From assembly GCF_900631945.1 (NCBI RefSeq), contig NZ_UZWE01000018.1, positions 1 to 64,000 of the forward strand: a stretch of DNA of 64,000 nucleotides, given 5' to 3'. This DNA comes from Paracoccus haematequi. Its GTDB lineage: Bacteria > Pseudomonadota > Alphaproteobacteria > Rhodobacterales > Rhodobacteraceae. The notes below the pieces were generated by a model that was not told the origin of the DNA, did no database searches, and worked only from the letters and a program-made list of their open reading frames with translations. Shown piece after piece: positions 1 to 7,758 of this stretch. The position numbers were made by a program, and so were the translations under genes. The number at the start of each line of letters is the position of its first letter. The stretch's first letter is position 1.

Positions 1-71
1 GATGTAGGCGGGGATGAACCAACTTCCGCACCTGGGGTGAACAGGGGGGATGAAGGGGGGGTGAAGCCTGT

Positions 72-1193
72 TCACTGGCCTGCCTCCGCGATGTAGGTGA
101 CGCGTTTGGAAGGTGGCCCTTTGGCTTCGATCTTCACTTTTCCAGCAGCCAGCAGGGTTTCCATCGCGGTCTTGAAGGCCCGCTTTGTCACTCCCTCGCT
201 GTCAGGATGTTCTGCAAATTGCTTCGGAGCATAGTTAGAGCCCCCGGCCGAATTGACGGTACGACCCTGCTCAGCGAACGTCCGTAGCAGCTTGAGAAAT
301 ACTCGTTCTGCCCTGGCGCTAGCCGCCATCCGGTCCAGACCCGTTTCGGCAGGATCGGCCACGAAAACGCCATCGCGCCACGTCAGGCGGATCTCGCCAC
401 CGGTGCGGCCATAGTTCGCCTTCTTTGTAGACAGAACCCGCGCGTCGGGGTTGGGCTCATAGTCCTGTTGTATTTCCCGTTCCAGGTAGAGCCGCGACCT
501 GACACTGTTGTTCCACGCCGTTGAGCCGCTGGTGCCGCTGCCGCTGTTCAAGCCAGAAAGGGATGGATGCGAAAGCAGGATGACCGCGCAGCCGTGACGG
601 ATTGCCAAGCCCCGCAACAGGCCGACGAATTGCCGCGCCTGCGCTCGATCGTTCTCATTTCCGGGGAAAAGGTCCGCCAGCGTGTCCAATACCAAGAGTA
701 CGGGCTTTTCGTCCTCGAGGCGCTTTTCCAGTTCGTCAAAGAGGGGAGAAGGCGAAAGACCCCCGGTCGCGCGATCTAGACGTGCCAGCAAGGCATCCTT
801 GCCAGCCAGGCTGCAGATCGTGAGGCGGTCGAGGTCGTTGAACATGAGGCCAGAGGATTGCACCACAGCAGCCAGACGGCGGTGCAACTCCGCGTCATCA
901 TCTTCCGCGCTGATGAACAGGGCGCCGCCGCCGGCAACCTGATAGCCAAGCCATTCGCCACCTGCCGCGACAGCGCAGGCCAACTGAAGGGCCAACAGTG
1001 ACTTTCCTGTGCCGCCATCGCCGCCCAGCAGCGTCACCGTGCCAGAGGGAACCAGATCGCGCACCAGCCATTCGCGTGATGGAACCGCCATCCCTTCGAA
1101 CTCCGATGCTGGATAGAATGCTGGCCTTGCGGCAGGTTCCTGAAAGGGGATCTCCGCGGGGTGGAGGCTGCCGCTACTGGGGATCACGTTCAT
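72..1193 (-). CDS. RepA-like AAA ATPase / replicative helicase of the integrated element
   Basis: RecA-fold ATPase of the RepA/AAA_25 kind, probably the helicase partner of the primase-like gene upstream. A Walker A motif GGDGGTGKS lies at about residues 57-65 and a Walker B strand LLVLDTLADLF at about 166-176, with an ISAEDDDAE segment between them. The C-terminal third looks like a winged-helix region. The start at 1193 was chosen because GAGGAGAGG lies just upstream; it overlaps the end of the primase-like gene by 20 bases, so the two are probably coupled. The frame stays open to 1337, but that part lies inside the upstream gene. Function in element replication is inferred from family and context. 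Confidence 0.8.
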   Translation of the reverse strand: MNVIPSSGSLHPAEIPFQEPAARPAFYPASEFEGMAVPSREWLVRDLVPSGTVTLLGGDGGTGKSLLALQLACAVAAGGEWLGYQVAGGGALFISAEDDDAELHRRLAAVVQSSGLMFNDLDRLTICSLAGKDALLARLDRATGGLSPSPLFDELEKRLEDEKPVLLVLDTLADLFPGNENDRAQARQFVGLLRGLAIRHGCAVILLSHPSLSGLNSGSGTSGSTAWNNSVRSRLYLEREIQQDYEPNPDARVLSTKKANYGRTGGEIRLTWRDGVFVADPAETGLDRMAASARAERVFLKLLRTFAEQGRTVNSAGGSNYAPKQFAEHPDSEGVTKRAFKTAMETLLAAGKVKIEAKGPPSKRVTYIAEAGQ

Positions 1194-2070
1194 GATCGGC
1201 CCCCTCTCCTCGTAGGATGTCATTCCAATCTCGATCTGCCGGTGCGGGCAGCAGGCTGACGGCCCAGCCCAAAGACGTCGCGCGCCGGGCCAGCTTGCAG
1301 GCGGCGTCCTGCCCGGCTTTGTCACCATCATGGGCAATGGTCAGGCGGCTGCGCTGATCGGGAAGGTTCAGTGCGCCAACCCCTGCACAGGACAGCGCGG
1401 CCCAGATGCTCGCCGGACAACGGATAAGCCCGCAGGCCAGGCTCAAGGCAGTCTCGATACCTTCGGCCACCACGAGAGGACCATCGGCCTGAACGAGCCG
1501 AACGGCACCGCCCGCAGCCGCGCCCTGCATCGCCTTGACTGGTTCCACGTCCGCTTTCCCGCTGCCATCCGGGCGCAGATAGGTACGATGGATGGCAGCC
1601 CGCGGCAGACCCTCGATCAGGGCCACCATCGCCGGGAGGCGCCGGGCGGTCGGGTGCCAGCACTCGGGATGAAAGCGCAGCGTGTCCGGCAAGGGACAGT
1701 CGATGCCCCGGCCGCGCAGGTAAACCTCCGCAGGTGTGCCTCCTATCCGCAACGCCTCGCGCCACGTGGCAAGCGCCCGTCTCTCAGCCCGCTCCGCTTG
1801 AGCCCGCTCCTCGGCCTCGCGCTGGGCAATCTCGGCCGCGCTGGGCGGCGCATAATTATGACTGCCCTCAATCAGGCCCAGACCGCGCAGTGCGTCCAGA
1901 ACGTCGGAAAAGGCGCAGCCGGCCAGGCAGTTCAAAAGCAGCCTGCCGCTGCTCCCATCCGAGAGAGACAGGGATGGCCTACGGTCCCCGTGCGCTGGGC
2001 AGCAGGCCACTCCGTAACGCCCATACCATTTGCCTCGCAGGGCAAGGGTCAGGGTCTGAGCATCACTCAT
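1174..2070 (-). CDS. Toprim-domain primase-like protein with CHC2-type zinc site
   Basis: 298-residue protein with an N-terminal zinc-finger-like motif (C23, C24, H27, C48, C52) of the kind found in DnaG-type primases, then a toprim domain with EGIE at about 203-206 and HDGD at about 247-250, the metal-binding acidic residues. Such proteins prime replication of phages, satellites and plasmids. ATG at 2070 is preceded by AAGGGTG; the open frame reaches back to 2265 but that part reads poorly and overlaps the gene before it. It lies directly upstream of the RepA-like ATPase, so primase and helicase are encoded side by side. Confidence 0.75.
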   Translation of the reverse strand: MSDAQTLTLALRGKWYGRYGVACCPAHGDRRPSLSLSDGSSGRLLLNCLAGCAFSDVLDALRGLGLIEGSHNYAPPSAAEIAQREAEERAQAERAERRALATWREALRIGGTPAEVYLRGRGIDCPLPDTLRFHPECWHPTARRLPAMVALIEGLPRAAIHRTYLRPDGSGKADVEPVKAMQGAAAGGAVRLVQADGPLVVAEGIETALSLACGLIRCPASIWAALSCAGVGALNLPDQRSRLTIAHDGDKAGQDAACKLARRATSLGWAVSLLPAPADRDWNDILRGEGADHERDPQ

Positions 2071-2329
2071 GGCCGCACCCTTCCGCCGTCGCCGTGGCTG
2101 AGGCGTATTCGTCACTCTGAGGTAGGGTCTCGCGGTGGCGGACGAACCGAATGGATCTGTCGCTACGTTCTTCCGTGGCCAGCTTGGCAAACGTGGCGAG
2201 TGGAACGGGCAGAAAGCAGAGAGTTCTGCCCCGATAGACATGAACCACCTCGGATGGTTCCGCACCCTCGGCCACCAGTTTGCGGCAATAGGACAGCAGG
2301 GCCGGTTTCACAGGAAGGTCAATCCGCAC
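2063..2329 (-). CDS. Hypothetical protein of the integrated element
   Basis: 88-residue soluble protein with no family I recognise. It has a short basic N-terminal half and a low-complexity Ala/Thr/Glu tail. It overlaps the PC4-like gene upstream by 11 bases and the primase-like gene downstream by 8 bases, which supports it being a translated part of the replication operon. Confidence 0.55.
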   Translation of the reverse strand: MRIDLPVKPALLSYCRKLVAEGAEPSEVVHVYRGRTLCFLPVPLATFAKLATEERSDRSIRFVRHRETLPQSDEYASATATAEGCGHE

Positions 2330-2603
2330 GATAGACCCCCTGATGAACCTTGCTCAGCGCCGCCATAAAGTCCGGCAGCAACTCTGCACGAAAGGCGAGG
2401 CCCTGCTTGCCTGGCCGCATCTCTCCGGCATCGTCGCGATACCAGACCCGAAAGTTGATGATGTCGCGCCCTTTGAAATGTTCCGCCGTGATGCGGATCA
2501 CCTCGCGGCTATTCTTCGGGATCGTCCCATGATCAATTGGGCACCCTTCCGAAGTCCCCGAAGGATTGGGCGTGGTGTCGTGTGAAGATCTGAGATTAGC
2601 CAT
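2319..2603 (-). CDS. PC4/p15-like ssDNA-binding protein
   Basis: The second half (INFRVWYRDD, then PGKQGLAF and a closing helix) matches the PC4/YdbC fold, a dimeric single-stranded DNA binder. In mobile elements this family probably assists replication or regulates transcription. Start taken at the MANLRSS methionine (2603); an upstream ATG at 2630 would add nine residues. Gene order with the primase and RepA-like ATPase fits a role at the replication fork. Function is inferred from the family. Confidence 0.7.
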   Translation of the reverse strand: MANLRSSHDTTPNPSGTSEGCPIDHGTIPKNSREVIRITAEHFKGRDIINFRVWYRDDAGEMRPGKQGLAFRAELLPDFMAALSKVHQGVYRAD

Positions 2604-2681
2604 TGCTCTTGCCTTCTTCGTTGCAGGCAAGGGCGCTGGGCACTATGTTCCAAGGTGTTCAAGTCCCGGATAGAAATGCCG

Positions 2682-2709
2682 CCGCCGCCCTTATGCCCAA
2701 GGGTGGCGG
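2682..2709. terminator. Hairpin downstream of the AlpA gene
   Basis: An 11-bp stem with one G-U pair (arms 2682-2692 and 2699-2709, 6-nt loop) just past the AlpA stop codon. On the plus strand it is followed by TTTTC. It may end the AlpA transcript or shield the operon from opposing transcription. Confidence 0.5.
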
Positions 2710-2713
2710 TTTT

Positions 2714-2911
2714 CTATGCGGCCTCGAAACGAGCAGCTTTTGCCCGCTCAATGACTTCCAGGATCTCGGATTGTGGCCAGCGTGAAGTCGAGCCCAGCTT
2801 GACGGGCTTAGGAATGGTGCCATCCGCAACGCGCCGCCAGAACGTGGGAACGCTAATGCCGAGAAGGGGCGCGGCTTCTTTGTCCTTCAGAAGGGGGTCG
2901 ATGATACGCAT
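2714..2911 (-). CDS. AlpA-family helix-turn-helix regulator / excisionase
   Basis: 65-residue DNA-binding protein with the typical AlpA/Xis pattern: a helix-turn-helix around LLGISVPTFWRRV and the wing IPKPVKLG followed by WPQSEI. AlpA-type proteins switch on the integrase/excision genes of P4-like elements and satellites. Preceded by GAGGG. The roughly 100 bases upstream are the most AT-rich stretch of the element and contain A-rich runs at about 2970-2995, the likely promoter/operator zone. Confidence 0.85.
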   Translation of the reverse strand: MRIIDPLLKDKEAAPLLGISVPTFWRRVADGTIPKPVKLGSTSRWPQSEILEVIERAKAARFEAA

Positions 2912-3017
2912 TGAGCAGCCCTCATGTTGATTGATGATGGCCGGGACTTTGGTTCAATCCGTAACTTTCAAAAAAATGCACGAAAAAAGAAACTTCGCGC
3001 CTTTGGTATGTTACCCG

Positions 3018-3659
3018 CTATGCTTCCCCCCGCAGCTGGCGCGCAAGAAGACCGTGCTGGCGGATAGCCGTGATCGCCGCCTCATTCCCTCGCAGGGGCT
3101 TGCACACCGTTTTACAATGCGCGGGGCAGCTTTTGCTGCTGAGGCCTAAGGCGTCGAGGACCTGTGCCGCTCCTCTCGTAAAGGGTGTGGATGGCACCCC
3201 TTGGGCGTCACTGCCCCAAGTCGGACAGCGTCCATTCGCAAGGATGTAGATTTCAGCGCAAGCCTCGATCACACGCCGCTCTTTTGTTGCAGGTTGTTGG
3301 CCGCGCTTCCGCTTTTCGCCCTCGGTCACCTCGATCGCGTACTCAAACCCTGGTGTCAGCTGTCGTAGAACTGCCTCCAAGTCGGCCAGTGCGTCGCTGT
3401 CCAATCGGCTAGATCGTACAGGCCCGTCAATCACATCCCGTATTGATGCGCTGAGCGCGGGCAATGTTTTCAGGATCGTTGCCGCACTTTGAGACAAGAT
3501 TTGAACAGCCTCGCGGTCAGCCTCTCGCATTTCAGTCGAAGGTTGCGCGACTAGGCCAAGCATCACCCCCCGCAACGAACCAGCGCGGAATGGAGCCCAC
3601 TCAAGTGCAGCTTGATACCCAATCTGATCGAGCGCCTGGTCCAGCTTTTCTATGTTCAT
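3018..3659 (-). CDS. Hypothetical protein between integrase and AlpA
   Basis: 213-residue soluble protein, not recognised. It starts with a helical segment and ends with a basic helix; cysteines are near the C-terminus (CPAHCKTVC) and could bind metal. It overlaps the integrase stop by 4 bases, so it is translated from the integrase transcript. In satellites this position often holds accessory or cargo genes. Confidence 0.6.
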   Translation of the reverse strand: MNIEKLDQALDQIGYQAALEWAPFRAGSLRGVMLGLVAQPSTEMREADREAVQILSQSAATILKTLPALSASIRDVIDGPVRSSRLDSDALADLEAVLRQLTPGFEYAIEVTEGEKRKRGQQPATKERRVIEACAEIYILANGRCPTWGSDAQGVPSTPFTRGAAQVLDALGLSSKSCPAHCKTVCKPLRGNEAAITAIRQHGLLARQLRGEA

Positions 3660-4846
3660 GCTCTGACAAGCTCCACCACTTGTCCCGACTGCCCCGTGAC
3701 ATGTTTTGCCCAGCGCGCCAGCAAGGCCCGCCGTTGCTCCAGGAAGTCCGTGCGGCGGTAGGCCCTTTCGACAGAGCGCCCGACAACATGTCCCAGCATG
3801 GTTTCCGCAACATCGTGCGGGGCGTCGGTTGTCTCAGCCAGCCAGTCCCGGAGACTGGAACGAAAGCCGTGCGGCCGCTCCTTCATTCCTCTGCGCTCCA
3901 TCAGCCGCGCCATGGTCGCATCGGAAATGACGCCTTTGCGCACGCTGGGGAACAGAAAGCCTTCACGAGCATGGGCCTTGGCCACCTCAATGATGGCCAG
4001 CGCTTCGGGAACCAGCGGTACGCGGAAATCAGGCGTAGCGTCCTTGCGGCCCTTCATCGTTTCCCCAGGGATAGTCCACACGTCGCCATGGACTTGGCTT
4101 TCGTGAAGGAAGCGCAGCGGACCCGATCTAGCACCTGTGAGGATCAGAAGCCGAAGGGCCAGATGCGTCACTGTCCCATCGTTCAGGCTGGCATAGAACT
4201 CGGGAACATCCTTCCACGATAGGGCCGGTATATTTTGCTCCCGGTGACGGCTCTTGCCTAGCAGCGCCCGCGCCTTCACAGTCGCCTGTAGATCCACTTG
4301 CAGGCCCAGCGCCGCGGCGTGCTGCATGCAAATCGCCAAGCGGCTTAGCGCCTTCTCGGCTGTCACCGCCTTCGTGTGCCAGATCGGCGCCAGACAGTCG
4401 CGAATATCGGCTTGGTCAATGTCGGCAACCGGCACCCGGCCCAGCTTCGGCAAGATGTGGATTTCGAGCGGGCTGAACCATCGGCCCGCTTTTCCGTCGC
4501 CCTTCAGTGACGCCTTTCTGGTCTCGAAGGCATCAAGGGCAACGTCCTTCAGAACATGAAGATTGCGGGCTGCTTCCCTCCGCTCGCGCTGGCGTTCCTT
4601 GATCGGATCCAGCCCTCCTCGCACCTGGGCTCGAGCCGCTTCAGCATATTTCCTGGCCTCAGCCAGCGAGACAGCCGGAAAAGACCCAAGTCCCATTTCG
4701 CGCCGTCTGCCGTGAACCGTGACGCGCAGCACCCACTTGCCGCGCATGCTTTCGTCTTTCACCAGCCAGAGCCCGGCACCGTCCGAATACTTACCAGGGC
4801 CAAGCGCTGCCGCCCCCTTTGCGCTCAGTCGATTGCTTGCCCGCAT
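3656..4846 (-). CDS. int: P4-type tyrosine integrase
   Basis: 396-residue tyrosine recombinase. An N-terminal arm-binding domain (DUF4102 type, about residues 1-90) precedes a core-binding domain and the catalytic domain. Catalytic residues are visible: R240 in LTGAR, K265, H326-x-x-R329 in HGFR, H353 in LGH and the nucleophile Y363. Start supported by GGAGGAAAG. It is the last element gene before host DNA, as expected for an integrase beside an attachment site. No tRNA gene or tRNA fragment lies next to it, so the target is not clear from this end. Confidence 0.92.
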   Translation of the reverse strand: MRASNRLSAKGAAALGPGKYSDGAGLWLVKDESMRGKWVLRVTVHGRRREMGLGSFPAVSLAEARKYAEAARAQVRGGLDPIKERQRERREAARNLHVLKDVALDAFETRKASLKGDGKAGRWFSPLEIHILPKLGRVPVADIDQADIRDCLAPIWHTKAVTAEKALSRLAICMQHAAALGLQVDLQATVKARALLGKSRHREQNIPALSWKDVPEFYASLNDGTVTHLALRLLILTGARSGPLRFLHESQVHGDVWTIPGETMKGRKDATPDFRVPLVPEALAIIEVAKAHAREGFLFPSVRKGVISDATMARLMERRGMKERPHGFRSSLRDWLAETTDAPHDVAETMLGHVVGRSVERAYRRTDFLEQRRALLARWAKHVTGQSGQVVELVRA

Positions 4847-4858
4847 GGCTTTCCTCCT

Positions 4859-4888
4859 GGACCAACATCTGGTCCCCCTCTGGGTCCA
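4859..4888. repeat. GGTCCA inverted/direct repeats in front of the integrase
   Basis: GGACCA (4859-4864) and TGGTCC (4870-4875) form an inverted repeat with a 5-nt gap, and a further GGTCCA occurs at 4883-4888. They lie a few bases upstream of the integrase start. They could be integrase arm-type sites or an autoregulatory site. This is inferred from position only. Confidence 0.4.
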
Positions 4889-5052
4889 CCCATAGATATA
4901 GTAAGGGATGAGTGTGACCGATAAGGAATGATGCTGCTAGATATCAGAAAAGCCAAGTAAGATTGGAAACCCGATAGCGCCTGATGCAGACTGAGAGCCA
5001 CATGTAGGGTCGTTCAATGCCCGCCGCCCGCACCACAGCCTTTCCGCAGGAA

Positions 5053-5081
5053 ATCCCCGCCCGGTCCAACCCGGCGGGGAT
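5053..5081 (-). terminator. Terminator hairpin of the VPLPA-CTERM gene
   Basis: Perfect 9-bp stem (arms 5053-5061 and 5073-5081, ATCCCCGCC/GGCGGGGAT) with an 11-nt loop, 20 bases past the stop codon. Only a short T run follows on the minus strand. Confidence 0.65.
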
Positions 5082-5100
5082 CCCCGGTCTTAGCCTGCTG

Positions 5101-5733
5101 TCAGGCCCGGTTCCTGCGGCGACGACCCGCAAAACCGATCCCGGCCATGGCGCCGCCCAACAGCAGCGCCGAGGCGGGCAGCGGCACCGGCGCGATCGTC
5201 ACGTTGTCGACAAAGCCCCCCAGGCTGTTGTTGATGCCGGTGGCGGCAAAGGTCAGCCGCAGCACATCCCCGGCATTGACGCTGAAGTTGGTGGCGACCT
5301 CTTGCCAGCCCGCAGGAAAGACTCCGTCGATCGAACCGCTGATCAGGCCGCCCAGCGAATAGTCGATGCCGTTGTCCGTCGGCGTCGTCGTGCGCGGCGC
5401 ATAGTAGAACGACAGACGATAGATGCCCGCCACCGCAAAGGTAATGTCCTGATACATCGACGAATTGTCGTCGCTGTCCAGTTCGACATACCAGTTGCCG
5501 TCCTGCGCATCATGGGTCGTCAGCGTGCCATTGTCCTGCAACTCGATTCCCGAACCGGAACCCTTGGTCCAGCCGGGAATCGTATCATAGACACCGAACG
5601 AACCCCGGTTGAGACCGCCGCCCGCCAGGCCCGATACATCCTCGAAGCTGCCGTTCACGACGGTCGCCGCCGAGGCCGCCCCCGCCAGGCAGACAACCGA
5701 GACGGACAGCGCCGCCATTGTTCTGATTATCAT
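5101..5733 (-). CDS. Secreted VPLPA-CTERM protein
   Basis: 210-residue exported protein. A signal peptide ends near AASA; the middle part (VVNGSFED, GIELQDNG, NWYVELD, DNVTIAP) looks like a beta-sandwich, carbohydrate-binding-like domain. The end is a classical VPLPA-CTERM sorting signal: VPLPA, a hydrophobic helix, then RRRRNR. In Rhodobacterales such tails are processed by an exosortase and the protein ends at the cell surface or in the matrix. No exosortase gene is in the window. It is the first core gene right of the integrated element. Confidence 0.8.
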   Translation of the reverse strand: MIIRTMAALSVSVVCLAGAASAATVVNGSFEDVSGLAGGGLNRGSFGVYDTIPGWTKGSGSGIELQDNGTLTTHDAQDGNWYVELDSDDNSSMYQDITFAVAGIYRLSFYYAPRTTTPTDNGIDYSLGGLISGSIDGVFPAGWQEVATNFSVNAGDVLRLTFAATGINNSLGGFVDNVTIAPVPLPASALLLGGAMAGIGFAGRRRRNRA

Positions 5734-5876
5734 GCAACCCTCCCTTCCGGGATACCGATACAGACAGATCGGCTGGCCGTCCCGGAGCGAACAGCCTGGT
5801 TCAGGCTACACAATTCCGGGGATTCGGAAAAGAAGTTAACGGCCCTCGGGCCATGGTCCGGTCGCCTGGGGCGATC

Positions 5877-5952
5877 TGGTGCCGGTGAAGGGACTCGAAC
5901 CCCCGACCCCATCATTACGAATGACGTGCTCTACCAGCTGAGCTACACCGGC
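5877..5952 (-). tRNA. tRNA-Thr(CGT)
   Basis: Full cloverleaf on the minus strand: 7-bp acceptor GCCGGTG/CACCGGC, D stem GCTC/GAGC, anticodon stem CGTCA/TGATG with loop TTCGTAA (anticodon CGT), T arm with TTCGAGT, discriminator A, and an encoded CCA (5877-5879). Confidence 0.97.
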
Positions 5953-5991
5953 ATCTGGTGAGGGGCCGGATAACAGGTTCCCCGGCGAGGG

Positions 5992-6023
5992 AAAAGGGGG
6001 CGCGGGATTTTTTCTGCGCCCCC
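5992..6023 (-). terminator. Rho-independent terminator of the hemY operon
   Basis: 8-bp GC stem GGGGGCGC/GCGCCCCC (arms 5996-6003 and 6016-6023) followed on the minus strand by TTTT, just past the hemY stop codon. Confidence 0.8.
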
Positions 6024-6030
6024 CTTCCCG

Positions 6031-7749
6031 TCAGGGGCGGGTCTTGCCCTCGGTCCAGTCGGCATCCTCGGGCGGCAGGACATCGGGGCGGATCAGGGTC
6101 GGTTCGGGATCCGTGGCCGGCACCGGCCTGACCGAGGGCTGCGGCGCTGCGCGGATCTCGGATGGGGCCGGGGCGGGTTCAGGGGTGGTGATGGTGCTGG
6201 CCGGTTCGACCGTGACGTAGTCGGTCTCGCGCGGGACCATGCCGGGGGCGACATGGGCGACTTCGACCGGACGCGCCTTGGCGGCAGGCTTGGCCGGCGC
6301 ATCCGGTGCCCGGATGTCGGCAGGCGGCACGTCCTCGACCTTTGGGGCAACAGGCGGCTGAGGTTTCGGCGCGCCGACCAGTAGCGGCAGCATCTCGGCG
6401 CCGGGGGCAGCCATGGCGGCTGTGGCGCGCGTCTCGGGTTCGCGCCAGGTCAGGGTGTCGAAACCGCCGCAGCTATCGCAGACCGGCGCCCAGTCGCCCA
6501 TCACGTTGTGGCACTTGTCGCAGACCCATTGCGGACCGCGCGATGCCGTCAGCGCGCGCGTCAGGTAACCGCGCACCACGCTGTCGTCCGCCCCTTCGCC
6601 GCGTTCGACCGCCGCCATGATCGACAGGGTGCGCACGGTGGGATGCTTTTCGGCCAGATCGCCAAGCGCGCGGCGGGCGCCGGGGAAATCCTCGGCCGCC
6701 AGCAGCAGTTCCGCGCGCAGCAGGCGCGATTCCTCGTCATTGGGATTCTTCGAGATCAGGCGGTCGAACCGCGTCAGACGGGCGGCAGGCGTTTCGTCGG
6801 GGACGATCTCGGCATAGGCGGCGGCGATATCGGGATGGGGCCGCACCGACCAGGTTTTCTCAAGCACGCGCGAGGCGTTGCGGAAATCCTTCTGCGCGAT
6901 ATAGCTGCGCGCGGCCAGCACCGCCGCCGGGATCAGATCCGGCGACGCCTTGTTGGCGGAAATCGCGGCCTCGCGGGCGCTGATGGAATTGCCCTGTGCC
7001 AGAACCTCGGCCGCTTCCTGCAAGGCCAGCACCGCGTCGCGGCGGATATGCACGTCTTGGGGCAGGTCGCCCTGGCGGCGCTTGTCCTTCAGAACCTGCC
7101 GCGCGCCCTTCCAGTCGTTCTCGCGCATCTCCAGTTCCAGAAGGGTGTCCTGCAACTCGCGGTGCCGGGGCTTCAGGGCATAGGCCTTCTGCGCCAGCAG
7201 CAGCGCGGTCGCGGTATCGCCCTCGTCGATCTTCTGGCGCATCAGGCCGCGGATGCCGACGAAGCGGGTGCGGTCGTCCTCCAGCAGCTTGCGATAGATC
7301 TGGCCCGCGCGGGCCTTGTCGCCGGCAACCTCGGCCGCCTGGGCGGACAGCAGGTTGGTGATATGGGGCATGTGCAGGTATTTCTCGGCGCGGGTGGCCT
7401 TGTCCTGCGCCAGCTTGCCTTCGCCGGACGCGACCGCCAGCATCCCCTCGCCAAGCGCCTCATAGCCCTTGCGTTCGCGGGACCGGGCGAAATAGCGGTC
7501 AATGGCGGTTTCGTCCCCCGCGATGAAGCGGATGAAGGCCAGGGCCAGGCCCAGGGCCTTGAAGACCAGCCAGGCCAGAACCATCAGCACCAGCAGGGCC
7601 ACGACCGCCTTGACCGGGGTCAGCGCGTATTCGGTGCCCGCATATTCCACGCGCAGCATCTGGCCGGTTTCCGACAGATGCACGGCGCCAAGCGCGATCA
7701 CCAGGACGACCGCGAAGAAGAACAGGATTTTCAACAGGGACAGCAACAT
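6031..7749 (-). CDS. hemY: HemY-family membrane TPR protein
   Basis: 572-residue inner-membrane protein. Two transmembrane helices lie in the first ~85 residues (the HemY N-terminal domain), followed by tetratricopeptide repeats. A zinc-ribbon-like segment follows at about residue 405 (CDKC and CDSC pairs), and the tail is Pro/Ala-rich and disordered. HemY proteins are encoded beside heme genes but their biochemical role is unsettled. It lies 9 bases after mic60 and is co-transcribed with hemD and mic60. Do not confuse it with protoporphyrinogen oxidase HemY. Confidence 0.9.
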   Translation of the reverse strand: MLLSLLKILFFFAVVLVIALGAVHLSETGQMLRVEYAGTEYALTPVKAVVALLVLMVLAWLVFKALGLALAFIRFIAGDETAIDRYFARSRERKGYEALGEGMLAVASGEGKLAQDKATRAEKYLHMPHITNLLSAQAAEVAGDKARAGQIYRKLLEDDRTRFVGIRGLMRQKIDEGDTATALLLAQKAYALKPRHRELQDTLLELEMRENDWKGARQVLKDKRRQGDLPQDVHIRRDAVLALQEAAEVLAQGNSISAREAAISANKASPDLIPAAVLAARSYIAQKDFRNASRVLEKTWSVRPHPDIAAAYAEIVPDETPAARLTRFDRLISKNPNDEESRLLRAELLLAAEDFPGARRALGDLAEKHPTVRTLSIMAAVERGEGADDSVVRGYLTRALTASRGPQWVCDKCHNVMGDWAPVCDSCGGFDTLTWREPETRATAAMAAPGAEMLPLLVGAPKPQPPVAPKVEDVPPADIRAPDAPAKPAAKARPVEVAHVAPGMVPRETDYVTVEPASTITTPEPAPAPSEIRAAPQPSVRPVPATDPEPTLIRPDVLPPEDADWTEGKTRP

Positions 7750-7758
7750 GCCCGGACC

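Noticed and set aside
5877-5952. tRNA-Thr as the attachment site of the left-hand element
   Set aside because: It lies beyond a complete core gene with its own terminator, about 1 kb from the integrase, and shows no duplicated 3' end near the integrase.
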